Position numbers and translations under genes: made by a program. The notes under the pieces are model-generated. The model was not told the DNA's origin. It did not search any database and worked only from the letters and a program-made list of their open reading frames with translations. A DNA stretch of 32,745 nt. It comes from Mycobacterium sp. NS-7484 (GTDB lineage Bacteria > Actinomycetota > Actinomycetes > Mycobacteriales > Mycobacteriaceae). Of the stretch, positions 16,075 through 24,384 are shown one piece after another (positions within the stretch are counted from its first letter, which is position 1; each line of letters begins with the position of its first letter). The stretch is from NCBI RefSeq assembly GCF_001953975.1, contig NZ_MBEJ01000085.1:1-32745 (forward strand). Reading direction: 5' to 3'.

Positions 16075-17283
16075 TCAATCGCCTTCCAGGATCAGCGTGG
16101 TTTGCTCGGACAGGATGCCGCCATTGCCGGAGACGAACGCGCGATCACAGTGGCCTACCTGAGCCGCGCCGGCCCGTCCCATGATCTGACGGGTGGCGTC
16201 GCACACGTGGTGCATGCCGCCAGCCAATCCGGCCTGGCCGAAACCGAGTTGGCCGCCTGCGGTGTTGAGCGGGAAGTCCCCCCGGAAGGTCAGGTCGTGA
16301 TCGGAGACGAACGACATGCCCTTGCCCTTCTCGCAGAACCCGGCGTCCTCCAGGCTGAGCAGGACCGTGATGGTGTAGCAGTCGTAGATCGACACCATGT
16401 CCATCTGCGACCTCGTGAGTCCGGACATCCCGAATGCGGTGTCGGCCGCCTTGCGGATCGGGGTGTCCAGGAGGTTCTCGGCGTACGTGGGTGTCTTGAA
16501 CGGCACGTGCTCACCAAAGCCCTTGACCCACACGGGCCGATTGCGCGTCCGGGCGGCAACATCGGCGGAGGCCACCACGACCGCGGCCCCACCGACGCAC
16601 GGCATCACGATCTCGAGCATGTGCAGCGGGTCGGCGATCACCGGACTGGCCAGCACGTCCTCGATGCTCAGCGGGGTGTCTTTCCAGATCGCGCCGTCGG
16701 TGTGGTTGGCGTTCACGCGCTGGTCCACCACGATCTTCGCCATCGCCCGCTCGTCGTAGCCGTACTCGTAGGCGTAGCGCTGCGCCACCTGTCCGTACGG
16801 ACCGTTCTGGCCCAGGTTGCCGTAGGGGATCTCGAATTCGGCCTGCGGAGAGCCGAATTGGTTGCTGGACGAGCCGAAGAACACCGCGTCGGTCAACGGC
16901 TTCGGTTTCAGCTCGGAAGACGGGGTGATGTAGCGCGCCGGCAGTGCGCACAGCACCACGTCGCACAGGCCAAGTTCGATCGCGGCGGCGGCCCGCCACA
17001 CCATGCCCGCGGCGCTGGCCCCACCCAGATCGACCAGCTCGGCGAAATTCGCTCGGACGCCCAGGTACTCGGCCACGGTGGACGGAACGAAGATCTCGGA
17101 TTCGCCGAGATGCGAGGTGACGATGCCGTCGACCTGCTCGGCCGACAAGCCGGCATCCTCCAGCGCAGCCGCGGACAGCAGGGCCCACTGTTCCAAGGTG
17201 AACGGGGCCGGGGCCGCTTTGTTCATTCGCTCCGGTGGAAGCTCGACGTAGCCGACGATCGCAGCCTCACCACGCAAACCCAT
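16075..17283 (-). CDS. SCP-x thiolase-like protein, probable acyl-CoA aldolase (Ltp2 type)
   Basis: 402 residues from ATG 17283. The fold is thiolase, lipid-transfer-protein (SCP-x) branch. The catalytic Cys of true thiolases is missing: the nucleophile position lies in DLGGASAAGM (residues 85-94), and the C-terminal CxG motif is replaced by FVSGNGG near residue 386. The region normally carrying the catalytic His reads NTAGGQLGFGQAGLAGGMHH. Tyr residues in VSIYDCYT near residue 302 fit the Tyr-based retro-aldolases of sterol side-chain degradation (Ltp2). It therefore probably cleaves a 3-hydroxyacyl-CoA with a tertiary alcohol rather than a 3-ketoacyl-CoA. The next gene, DUF35, overlaps its stop. 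Confidence 0.87.
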   Translation of the reverse strand: MGLRGEAAIVGYVELPPERMNKAAPAPFTLEQWALLSAAALEDAGLSAEQVDGIVTSHLGESEIFVPSTVAEYLGVRANFAELVDLGGASAAGMVWRAAAAIELGLCDVVLCALPARYITPSSELKPKPLTDAVFFGSSSNQFGSPQAEFEIPYGNLGQNGPYGQVAQRYAYEYGYDERAMAKIVVDQRVNANHTDGAIWKDTPLSIEDVLASPVIADPLHMLEIVMPCVGGAAVVVASADVAARTRNRPVWVKGFGEHVPFKTPTYAENLLDTPIRKAADTAFGMSGLTRSQMDMVSIYDCYTITVLLSLEDAGFCEKGKGMSFVSDHDLTFRGDFPLNTAGGQLGFGQAGLAGGMHHVCDATRQIMGRAGAAQVGHCDRAFVSGNGGILSEQTTLILEGD

Positions 17284-17292
17284 GTGGGTACC

Positions 17293-19521
17293 TCACTTTC
17301 GGGGCAGACCCAGAATCATCTGGGCGATGATGTTGAGTTGGATCTCGGTGGTACCGCCGCCGATCAACTCGGCCGGAAGGTCGAGATAGGGCGAAACGAC
17401 CGCGGGGCTGCTGTCCTGTTCCAGCGCGAGCGGCCCGGTGAGGCCGAGGGTGACTTCGGCGGCCCGGCGCAGCATCACGTTGGTGGCGACCTTGGCGATG
17501 CTCGACGCCGGTCCCGGTGGCTGACCGTCGAGCAGCCGTAGGGTCTCGCGCACGCCCAAAGCCTTGAGCGCGTTGGTGTATGCGTCGATCTCGCCGATGG
17601 CGTGCCGGATGGGGTCGGGATCGGGGCTCGTGCCCACCAGCTCGCGCAGCGCGCCCATCCGGTCGATGTTGACGTAGCCGCTGATCGCCACCCGCTCGTG
17701 CGCCATGGTGCTGATCGCCAACTGCCAGCCCGACCCCGGGTCGCCGAGCAGCATCTCGTCGGGCACGAACACGTCAGTGAGGAACACCTCGTTGAACTCG
17801 GCCCGCCCACTGGATTGGGTGATCGGACGGAATTCCACGCCGGGTGAACGCATGTCGAGGATGAAGTAGCCGATGCCTCGGTGCTTGGCGGCATCCGGGT
17901 CGGTACGGGCCAGCAGTGCGCCGAAATCGGCCCGGTGCGCCAGCGACGTCCAGATCTTGTGTCCGTTGATCCGCCAGCCACCCTCGACCCGCTCGGCCCT
18001 GGTGCTCAGCGATGCCAGGTCGGACCCGGCGCCGGGTTCGCTGAACAGTTGGCACCACGCCAGCTCGCCACGCAGCGTGGCAGGCACGAAACGTTGTTGC
18101 AGTTCGGCCGATCCGGCGGCAATGACACTCGGCAGGATCCACTCGGCGATGCCCACCGACGGCCGGACCAACTCGGCGCGCCGCGCGAACTCCTCGGCTA
18201 CGATCAGCTGTTGGCGCACACCGGCGTCAAGACCCCACGGCGCCGGCCAGTGCGGGGCGATCAGTCCGGAGTCGGCTAACAGTGTGCGCCGCGGCCCTAC
18301 AGTGAACTCGGGATAATCGCCCTGCCGTCCGAAACCGTTGTCGCTCAGTCCACGTGCATGATCCAGGACCTCGGCGACCCGGGCCCGGAAGTCCGCGTCA
18401 GAGTCGCCGAGGTTCACGGTCACGTCGCGGCTCGCGGTGCCCGACAGCTCGCCGAGTGCCCGGGTCCACCGTGACAACGGACCGATCGAGGCGGCCAGAC
18501 TTGTGGCCCGCCGCCAGTACAAGTGCAGATCGTGCTCCCAGGTGAAGCCGATGGCGCCCAGCATGGTGAGCGCCTCGAGAACCAGGCCCGGAACCGGCAT
18601 CACGGCCATCACCGCGGCCGAGCAGGCAGTGAGCCGGTGCTGGTCAGCGTCGTCAGATCCGCTCAGCGCCCGCACCGCGTCCCAGGCCGCTGCCGTGGCC
18701 AGGGCGCTGTTCACCAGCAGCATCGCCGCCTTGTGCTGCAGCGCCTGGAATGTGCCGATCGGTTTGCCGAATTGTTCACGGGTACGCAGGTGTTCGGTCA
18801 CGGTGTGCACACACCATTGCGTGATGCCCGCGGCCACCGACGCGGTGAGCGCGACGGTCACCGCCGTGACCCGATCGGCGTCCACCCCGGTCAGCACTGC
18901 CGCTGAGGCCACCGCATGGGCCTGAAGGTGCAGGATGCCCAGATCCGTCGTCAGGTCCGTTCCGCGACGCGATTCCACCTGGGCGGCGTCCGGTTCCAGC
19001 ATGGCCCACCGCAGAACGCCCGTGTCATCGGTGAAGGGCACCACCACGCGCTGCGCCGAGCAGATCCCCAAGACCAGACCGGACGACCCGGTGAGCCGCC
19101 AGCCTTCTCCGTCAGGCCGGCCCCGGATGTCGGACCACTGGTCGGACACCACAACCGCCGGTGTCCCCGCGGCGATCTCCTTGAGCAACGTCTCGGCCGC
19201 GGTACCCTGCCGGGCGTCCAGGACGGCCCCGGCGGTCGCCGTGGTGAGCAGCGGCCCGGGCAATAGGGCCGCACCGGCGGCCTCCAACACGCAGGCCATG
19301 TCTTCCAGCCCACCGCCTTGTCCACCGACGGCCTCCGGCACGTGCACGGCATGAAAACCGCTGTCCACCAAGGCACTCCACCACGCCGGCAGGGCGCCTT
19401 TCGCCAGGTCGCCGAGTGTGGCCCGGGTGGCATCGATCGGGGCGTGGCGGGCCGCGAACCGTGTGACGGCCTCACCCAGTTGCTGTTGCTCGGGTGTGAG
19501 GGCAATTGATACGTGGCTCAT
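17293..19521 (-). CDS. double-domain acyl-CoA dehydrogenase, FadE34-like
   Basis: 742 residues from ATG 19521. Two acyl-CoA dehydrogenase domains are fused in one chain, as in FadE34 (ChsE3) of M. tuberculosis, which oxidises steroid side-chain CoA thioesters. Domain 1 (about 1-380) keeps TREQFGKPIGTFQALQHK near 249 and GFTWEHDLHLYWRR near 325, where the Glu is the likely catalytic base of the ChsE class. Domain 2 (about 385-742) keeps the FAD/substrate segment QLFSEPGAGSDLA near 492, GHKIWTS, and the C-terminal GGGTTEIQ near 722. It overlaps the upstream epimerase gene by ATGA and lies 9 bases from the thiolase-like gene, so it is in the middle of one operon. Confidence 0.92.
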   Translation of the reverse strand: MSHVSIALTPEQQQLGEAVTRFAARHAPIDATRATLGDLAKGALPAWWSALVDSGFHAVHVPEAVGGQGGGLEDMACVLEAAGAALLPGPLLTTATAGAVLDARQGTAAETLLKEIAAGTPAVVVSDQWSDIRGRPDGEGWRLTGSSGLVLGICSAQRVVVPFTDDTGVLRWAMLEPDAAQVESRRGTDLTTDLGILHLQAHAVASAAVLTGVDADRVTAVTVALTASVAAGITQWCVHTVTEHLRTREQFGKPIGTFQALQHKAAMLLVNSALATAAAWDAVRALSGSDDADQHRLTACSAAVMAVMPVPGLVLEALTMLGAIGFTWEHDLHLYWRRATSLAASIGPLSRWTRALGELSGTASRDVTVNLGDSDADFRARVAEVLDHARGLSDNGFGRQGDYPEFTVGPRRTLLADSGLIAPHWPAPWGLDAGVRQQLIVAEEFARRAELVRPSVGIAEWILPSVIAAGSAELQQRFVPATLRGELAWCQLFSEPGAGSDLASLSTRAERVEGGWRINGHKIWTSLAHRADFGALLARTDPDAAKHRGIGYFILDMRSPGVEFRPITQSSGRAEFNEVFLTDVFVPDEMLLGDPGSGWQLAISTMAHERVAISGYVNIDRMGALRELVGTSPDPDPIRHAIGEIDAYTNALKALGVRETLRLLDGQPPGPASSIAKVATNVMLRRAAEVTLGLTGPLALEQDSSPAVVSPYLDLPAELIGGGTTEIQLNIIAQMILGLPRK

Positions 19522-20525
19522 GCGCGCCGCCTCGATGCGTACTGACCGGAGGCGAAGAACCGTGCGCCTTCGGCGATGGATTCCGCCACGGGCCGCGGTT
19601 GCCAACCGAGTTCACGTACCGCTTTGCCGTGATCCATCGGCGACATGATGTGCATCAGTCGTACGGTCAACGGGCTGAGCTGATTCTCTTTCTTACGCAG
19701 TCGGGCCAACGGGTCGACCACCGCGCCGGCGGCGGCCAGCAGGCGAATCGGCACCCCACGCCGGGGCGGCTCGACACCGACTGCGGCACAGGCAGTCTGA
19801 TAGATTTCCTGGGCCGTCAAGAAACGCTCGGAGACGATGTAACGTTCACCGACCCGGCCTTTCTCGCCGGCCAGGATCAGTGCCTCCGCGGCGTCGGCGA
19901 TACCGACCGTCTCGGCCGCCGCACCCTTGACATAGAACGGCATCTTTCCGCGTACTGCGGCGGCCACCAGACGACCGTGCGGGGTCGGCAACCAATCACC
20001 CGGGCCGTAGGTGTTGGACACGCACATGGCTACGGCGGGCAGGTCGTGTTGGCGGGCGTATCGCAGCACCATCTGTTCGGCCAGCACCCTGGTGTGGACG
20101 TAGTCGCCGCCCACGTCGAGCCAGTTGTTCGGCAGTTTTTCGGTGGCACAGCCGGATTCGGCCACCCCGATCGTCGCGATCGAGCTGGTGAAGACGAACT
20201 TGCGCAGCCCCGCTTCGACCGCGACGTCGAGAACCTCTTGCAGCCCTTCGACATTAGTGCGCCACAGCGGAGCGGAGTCGGAGAGCCAGGCCCTCGCGTC
20301 GACAACGCAGTAGTACACCACGTCGCAGTCGTCCATCGCGGCGCGCACGGACTCGGGGTCGAAAATGTCGCCATACATCCGCTCCACGTCGAGATCGTCG
20401 ATCCCGCGAGTGGAGCTGGTGCTGCGGATGAGCACTCGAACGTCCTCACCGCGTTCGACGAGCCGCCGGGTGACATGTGAACCGAGGAACCCGCTGGCCC
20501 CGATGACCAGTTTCTTTGTTGCCAT
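19518..20525 (-). CDS. NAD-dependent epimerase/dehydratase-type SDR, first gene of the catabolic operon
   Basis: 335 residues from ATG 20525. An extended SDR with the nucleotide loop [11 protein letters not shown] (residues 7-17), the Asp-rich second strand, [10 protein letters not shown] and the substrate loop SNTYGPGDW. The family includes 3-beta-hydroxysteroid dehydrogenases, dihydroflavonol reductases and sugar epimerases. The catalytic YxxxK is YVHTR (Tyr142, Arg146): Lys is replaced by Arg, which may alter or lower activity. Its position before FadE34-like and aldolase genes suggests oxidation of a hydroxyl on a cyclic or steroid-like substrate. It diverges from a TetR gene with a palindromic operator in the gap. 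Confidence 0.88.
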   Translation of the reverse strand: MATKKLVIGASGFLGSHVTRRLVERGEDVRVLIRSTSSTRGIDDLDVERMYGDIFDPESVRAAMDDCDVVYYCVVDARAWLSDSAPLWRTNVEGLQEVLDVAVEAGLRKFVFTSSIATIGVAESGCATEKLPNNWLDVGGDYVHTRVLAEQMVLRYARQHDLPAVAMCVSNTYGPGDWLPTPHGRLVAAAVRGKMPFYVKGAAAETVGIADAAEALILAGEKGRVGERYIVSERFLTAQEIYQTACAAVGVEPPRRGVPIRLLAAAGAVVDPLARLRKKENQLSPLTVRLMHIMSPMDHGKAVRELGWQPRPVAESIAEGARFFASGQYASRRRA

Positions 20526-20555
20526 GCGTCCTTGCGTTCGTCGTCCATGTCGTTT

Positions 20556-20574
20556 ACGAGACGCTCCGTCTCGT
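20556..20574. promoter_or_regulatory. TetR operator in the divergent epimerase/tetR promoter region
   Basis: ACGAGACG-CTC-CGTCTCGT is a perfect 8-base-arm inverted repeat. It lies 31 bases before the epimerase start on one side and about 62 bases before the TetR start on the other, the right place to repress both. The other bases of the 111-base gap hold a TAGCTT -10-like box (20596-20601) for the TetR gene. Confidence 0.7.
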
Positions 20575-20636
20575 CTTGTGGGAGACTACGGCGGGTAGCT
20601 TTCCCTGTAAAGATCCGGACCGACGAGGACATGCCG

Positions 20637-21224
20637 ATGACCCGCTCTGCGAACGAGGTTGCGCCACCGCGGCGGCGCAGCGAGAAGTCGCGGGTGGCGA
20701 TCATCGACGCCACCCGCGCGTTGCTGCTGGAGAGGGGTTTCGACGGGTTGAGCATCGAAGCCGTCGCGGCGCGGGCCGGGGTCGGCAAGCAGACCATCTA
20801 CCGCTGGTGGCCGAGCCGGCCGGCCCTGGTGGCTGACGTCCTGTTGGAGGACGCCGACAAGATCCTGGCCACCATGCCGCACACCGACGACGTCACCGCC
20901 GACCTGGTGTCCTGGGCCGGCACGCTGGCCGCGGCGCTGACCACCAAACGCGGCAACGCCATGCTGCGCATCCTCACCGCGGCATCGCTGGAGCACGAGG
21001 ACACCGCGGCCCGGCTACGGGAGGGTTTCAGCCGACCACTGCTCGATTCCGTGCGGACCCGACTGCTGGCTGAACACATCGATGCCGATCTCGCGTCGGC
21101 AGCGGCCGACGCCCTGCTCGGCGGCGTGGTCTATCCCGTCCTGTCCGAGGGACGCAACTACTCGCGGCAGCGTGCCGAGACCATGGCCCACGCCATCGTC
21201 GTGAGCCTGCGGTCCGGCGACTGA
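20637..21224 (+). CDS. TetR-family regulator of the divergent catabolic operon
   Basis: 195 residues from ATG 20637, which has GAGG eight bases upstream; ATG 20631 is too close to the box. The helix-turn-helix is [20 protein letters not shown], with the typical [16 protein letters not shown] continuation seen in TetR proteins of the TetR_C_16-like group. The C-terminal half is a helical ligand-binding domain. It is divergent from the epimerase-FadE-aldolase operon and a perfect operator lies between them, so it most likely represses that operon until a pathway acyl-CoA or substrate binds. It converges on the GNAT gene with six bases between stops. Confidence 0.92.
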   Translation: MTRSANEVAPPRRRSEKSRVAIIDATRALLLERGFDGLSIEAVAARAGVGKQTIYRWWPSRPALVADVLLEDADKILATMPHTDDVTADLVSWAGTLAAALTTKRGNAMLRILTAASLEHEDTAARLREGFSRPLLDSVRTRLLAEHIDADLASAAADALLGGVVYPVLSEGRNYSRQRAETMAHAIVVSLRSGD

Positions 21225-21230
21225 GACGGC

Positions 21231-21899
21231 TCAGGCCGGTGGCTGGGCCCCCGGTGCCCGCACCACCATCGGCACGGCCGGGAAATACGTCGCCATCTCC
21301 GAGCGGCACTTACGCAGGGCCGCCGTACCGTATCCGCGCTTGCGGAACTCCGGCCGGACCCAGATCCGGACGTTGACCTCACCGTGGGTCAGCTCGCCGA
21401 ACACCATGCCGACCTTCTCGTCGCCCTCCAGCGCCACGAACCAGGCCGCTTCCTCGGCATACACTCGGTCCAGCGCCGCCTTGATCTCGTCGTCCACATC
21501 GGCCGCGGGAGCCCCGCTACCGTCGCCGGACGATTTCACGTCGGCGGTCCTGGCCTCGAAGATGTCACGGTCGTCGGGGGCGCGGAACGCCCTCAGTTCC
21601 AACGACTCGCCCGAGGCGGCCGGCCGCTCGGCGACGGTGAAGCTCAGCTGGCTGTTCAAGTCGTCGAGCTCGGCGGCGATGCCGCGTCGGGAATCCTTGG
21701 TGATCTGGGCGAACGACAACCCCACCACGGCCTCGGCCGCCAAATGTGAGGTGCCGAGCAGGCCGGCAACTGCGTTGACGGCGGCCGGGCGATCGTCGGC
21801 TTCAACGATCACGTCGAGGACCTCGTGCCGTCGGTTGAGGGCATTGAGCAGAGCGTCGGCGATTTCGCGCCGGGCCGCGGCTTTATCGTGATCGGTCAT
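21231..21899 (-). CDS. GNAT acetyltransferase with GyrA-like N-terminal segment
   Basis: 222 residues from ATG 21899. The C-terminal half (about 95-222) is a GNAT domain: LELRAFRAPDDRDIF, AWFVALEGDEKVGMVFGEL, and the acetyl-CoA loop RPEFRKRGYGTAALRK. The N-terminal 80 residues look by eye like the helical coiled-coil region of GyrA/ParC subunits: RREIADALLNALNRRHEVLDVI, a short acidic break, and then a helix pattern ending TKDSRRGIAAELDDL. GNAT proteins of this shape exist in mycobacteria. The substrate (protein lysine or small molecule) is not visible. It converges on the TetR gene. Confidence 0.82.
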   Translation of the reverse strand: MTDHDKAAARREIADALLNALNRRHEVLDVIVEADDRPAAVNAVAGLLGTSHLAAEAVVGLSFAQITKDSRRGIAAELDDLNSQLSFTVAERPAASGESLELRAFRAPDDRDIFEARTADVKSSGDGSGAPAADVDDEIKAALDRVYAEEAAWFVALEGDEKVGMVFGELTHGEVNVRIWVRPEFRKRGYGTAALRKCRSEMATYFPAVPMVVRAPGAQPPA

Positions 21900-21914
21900 A
21901 CCCGCGAGCGTAGA

Positions 21915-23306
21915 TCAGCAACGGGAAGTGCGTGCGATCCTGGCCACCGCGACGTCCACGACCAGGAAGCCCAGCAAGCTCAGCCCCAACAGCGGCAGGG
22001 CCCATCCGACGATGGCCGCGACCACCACGAGGACGACGATTCCCCAGACCGGCAGCCGACGGATCGCCCCACGCAGCGGTGGCCGACCGACCGCCCAGTC
22101 CGAACCGCGGGTGGGCCTGCGTTGCCACCACATCCGGTAACCACGGACGATCACCGTGATCAGACCGATCATGGTCAGCGCCAACACGATTTGGTTGGCC
22201 ACGCCGAACAGCAGGCCCATGTGGGCCTCGATGGTCCACTCGGTGAGCTTGGCCAACAGTGGCCACTGCGCGAAGTTCACCCGGTCGGTGACCGCACCGG
22301 AATGCGGGTCGACGGCGATCTCGTCGTACCGGGTGGGCCAATCCCGTTTGCGTTCGGCCACTTTCCAGCCCTGGCCCGCCTCGGAAGGCGGGTACATCCA
22401 CATTGGCCCACGCAGGCCGGCCTGCTCGGCGGCCTGTAGGACCGTGTCGGCACCGTGCAGATCCGCCGGGCCACCGCGGTGACCGTGATGCGGTGTCGTG
22501 CCTGTGGCCAGCCCGGTGTCGACTGCGGGCGCGGTGGTGTTCAACTGCGCCTGAATGGCGTTGACCGTCTCCCCCGCGTGACGGGACCAGGTAATTCCCG
22601 AGACCGACAACGCCAGCAGCACGGCTACGATCCACACCCCGACCGCACCGTGCCAGGACAGCGTGCGGCGCCGCCCCGAGGCAGCCCGGTCCGGCAGCAG
22701 CAGGTTGCGTACCGTGCGGTTCTCGCGGCGCCGCATGATCCACAAAGCCAGCCCGGCCAACGCGATCACCCACATCCAGCTCGCGGCCAGCTCGGAGTAG
22801 TTGCGGCCGAACGCGCCGAGATGCAGGTTGCGGTGCAACTCGTCGAACCAGGCCCGCACCGGCATCCACTGCCCGTAGGTGGTCAGCGCGCCGTTCACCT
22901 CACCCGTATAGGGGTCGACGAACACGGTGCGTGAGTAGTCCGGTGGGACGTCCTTGAGTGCCGGGTCCAGCACCAGCCGGATCTGGGTGGTCTCGTCGGG
23001 CTCGACGGGCGGCCGGATGCTCTCGACCGTGCCTTCGGGGTGAGCGTGCCGGGCCGCGGCGAGCTGGTCGGCCAACGGCAGGCGCTGGGTGCCGACATGC
23101 TCGACCGTGAGCTCGTGGCGGTGGACGAAGGTGTCGATCTGTGGGATCAGCGCATAGAGCAGCCCGGTGACCGCCGCGATCAGGATGAACGGTCCGACGA
23201 ACACGCCGGCATAGAAGTGCAACCGCACCAGCAGGGGGCGGAGGGAATGGGTGGTGACGGGCGGAGGTGATCCTTCGCGCAGTTGACCGTCGGGTGTGGT
23301 GGTCAT
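21915..23306 (-). CDS. PepSY-domain membrane protein (PiuB-like, iron-linked family)
   Basis: 463 residues from ATG 23306. The architecture is the PepSY-TM family: a first helix LHFYAGVFVGPFILIAAVTG, two extracellular PepSY segments, each with a sheet-helix pattern (VFVDPYTGEVNGALT and IAVDPHSGAVTDRV), helices around WHGAVGVWIVAVLLALSVSG and HMGLLFGVANQIVLALTMIG, and a C-terminal pair of helices. Conserved His occur at membrane faces (ELHRNLHLG, WHGAVG, AHMGLL). In other bacteria such proteins are induced by iron shortage and may act in ferric-siderophore reduction, but the exact reaction is not established. A His/Gly stretch (TTPHHGHRGG) in the middle could bind metal. Confidence 0.87.
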   Translation of the reverse strand: MTTTPDGQLREGSPPPVTTHSLRPLLVRLHFYAGVFVGPFILIAAVTGLLYALIPQIDTFVHRHELTVEHVGTQRLPLADQLAAARHAHPEGTVESIRPPVEPDETTQIRLVLDPALKDVPPDYSRTVFVDPYTGEVNGALTTYGQWMPVRAWFDELHRNLHLGAFGRNYSELAASWMWVIALAGLALWIMRRRENRTVRNLLLPDRAASGRRRTLSWHGAVGVWIVAVLLALSVSGITWSRHAGETVNAIQAQLNTTAPAVDTGLATGTTPHHGHRGGPADLHGADTVLQAAEQAGLRGPMWMYPPSEAGQGWKVAERKRDWPTRYDEIAVDPHSGAVTDRVNFAQWPLLAKLTEWTIEAHMGLLFGVANQIVLALTMIGLITVIVRGYRMWWQRRPTRGSDWAVGRPPLRGAIRRLPVWGIVVLVVVAAIVGWALPLLGLSLLGFLVVDVAVARIARTSRC

Positions 23307-23361
23307 GAAAAGCCTTCGAGTGAAAGGAATGTGAGAAGCGCACGCGCGCAAGCGTTAACAG

Positions 23362-23376
23362 CCGTCGGGTCGACGG
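23362..23376 (-). terminator. short hairpin between the membrane-protein gene and PepSY gene
   Basis: CCGTCG-GGT-CGACGG is a perfect inverted repeat with six-base arms, 22 bases after the stop of the membrane-protein gene. Without a U-tract it is only a possible terminator or attenuator before the PepSY gene. Confidence 0.25.
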
Positions 23377-23397
23377 ATTAGATGAAGGTGCGGGCCA

Positions 23398-23937
23398 TCA
23401 GCCCATGCCGGATGCCGACGGCGGCGCCCGCATTCCCAGACCGGCGCGCAACAGAACAGAGCGCGCCACAACCACTTTCGAGCGCCATCGGGGCTGCCGC
23501 GCGGAAGCACGGATTCGGGTGGTCGCAAAGATGCGCAGCCAGCACAGCACCGATGCGCAGATCACGTAGAGGTACTCGGCCGCACCGATCAGCAGACCGA
23601 GGGCCACCGCGGCGCCGACGTGCATGGCCACCATCGGCGGGGTGAACAGCGACCCGCCGTGGTGGTGCCCGCCGGCCATGGCCAGCGCGAGGTGGCCGAG
23701 CAACTGGCCGGCGCCAAGCCCGGCGATCAACAGACCGCTGCGGGCGGCGCGGGTTTGCGGGTTCAGCCCGCCGACGGCCGCTCCGAGTGCCGCGCACAGC
23801 AGCAACAGCACGATCAGCGGGCTACTTGCCGGCGGCGGGCCTCCGGCCGCGGTGTGGGCAACCGTCGCGGTGAGCGCCGAACACGCACCGACAAGGCCGC
23901 CACGCCACCGCGCGGCCTCCTCGACGGGCGTGCTCAC
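23398..23937 (-). CDS. hypothetical His-containing membrane protein
   Basis: 179 residues from GTG 23937. Four to five hydrophobic segments are visible: SPLIVLLLLCAALGAAVGGL, SGLLIAGLGAGQLLGHLALA, MVAMHVGAAVALGLLIGAA and a following one. A GGHHHGG loop between segments two and three, plus His in the helices (LGHLAL, AMHVGA), suggest binding of a metal such as copper or iron; I have seen similar proteins next to metal-handling genes in actinobacteria. The C-terminus is a basic cytoplasmic tail (TTRIRASARQPRWRSK). It is 91 bases before the PepSY gene on the same strand and divergent from the ArsR gene. Function not assigned. Confidence 0.75.
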   Translation of the reverse strand: MSTPVEEAARWRGGLVGACSALTATVAHTAAGGPPPASSPLIVLLLLCAALGAAVGGLNPQTRAARSGLLIAGLGAGQLLGHLALAMAGGHHHGGSLFTPPMVAMHVGAAVALGLLIGAAEYLYVICASVLCWLRIFATTRIRASARQPRWRSKVVVARSVLLRAGLGMRAPPSASGMG

Positions 23938-23994
23938 CTGCGGGACTTTACCGGCAGGCCAGGGGGTGGCCCGCGGACCGCAGGTTATTCAACC

Positions 23995-24030
23995 TTGACT
24001 TATATAAGCAGCAGCTTTTAGCCTAATTCC
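23995..24030 (+). promoter_or_regulatory. promoter and operator of the arsR-SRPBCC operon
   Basis: -35 TTGACT (23995-24000), an 18-base spacer, -10 TAGCCT (24019-24024), and six bases to GTG 24031 mark a leaderless SigA promoter. The perfect 10-base palindrome CTTATATAAG (23999-24008) overlaps the end of the -35 and the start of the spacer, a natural site for ArsR autorepression. Confidence 0.65.
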
Positions 24031-24384
24031 GTGCACGCCTTCGACATCCTCGGCGATCCGGTGCGCAGGCGAATCCTGGAGCTCATCGAGGCCGGTGAGA
24101 TGTCATCCGGCGCCATCACCGAGGTCGTCCGCGCCGAATTCGAAATCAGCCAGCCGGCGGTGTCACAACATCTGAAGGTGCTGCGCGACAACGGTTTCGC
24201 CAGCGTCCGAGCCGAAGGCACGCGTCGGCTGTACCGCGTCGACACGGCGCCGTTGCGCGAGGTCGACCAGTGGCTGGAGCGGTTCCGCCGCAATTGGACA
24301 CCGCACCTGGATGCCCTGGCGACCGAGATCGCACGCGGCAAGCGGGACCGAAGAAGATCCACGAACCAGGAGGGCCCCTCATGA
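24031..24384 (+). CDS. ArsR-family transcription regulator
   Basis: 117 residues from GTG 24031, apparently the first base of the transcript. The winged helix covers residues 1-90: FDILGDPVRRRILELIEAGE, ISQPAVSQHLKVLRDNGFAS and RRLYRVDTAPLREVDQWLE. No metal-binding Cys/His motif is seen, so it belongs to the non-metal group that often precedes SRPBCC-domain genes. The last codons overlap the SRPBCC start (ATGA, 24381-24384), so the two are co-translated. A palindrome over its promoter suggests autorepression. Well-known ArsR-SRPBCC pairs in actinobacteria support the annotation. Confidence 0.93.
   Translation: MHAFDILGDPVRRRILELIEAGEMSSGAITEVVRAEFEISQPAVSQHLKVLRDNGFASVRAEGTRRLYRVDTAPLREVDQWLERFRRNWTPHLDALATEIARGKRDRRRSTNQEGPS

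Noticed and set aside
16102..17541. Antisense open frame of about 480 codons across the thiolase-like gene.
   Set aside because: It spans a gene junction of a clear operon and has no domain or start signal.
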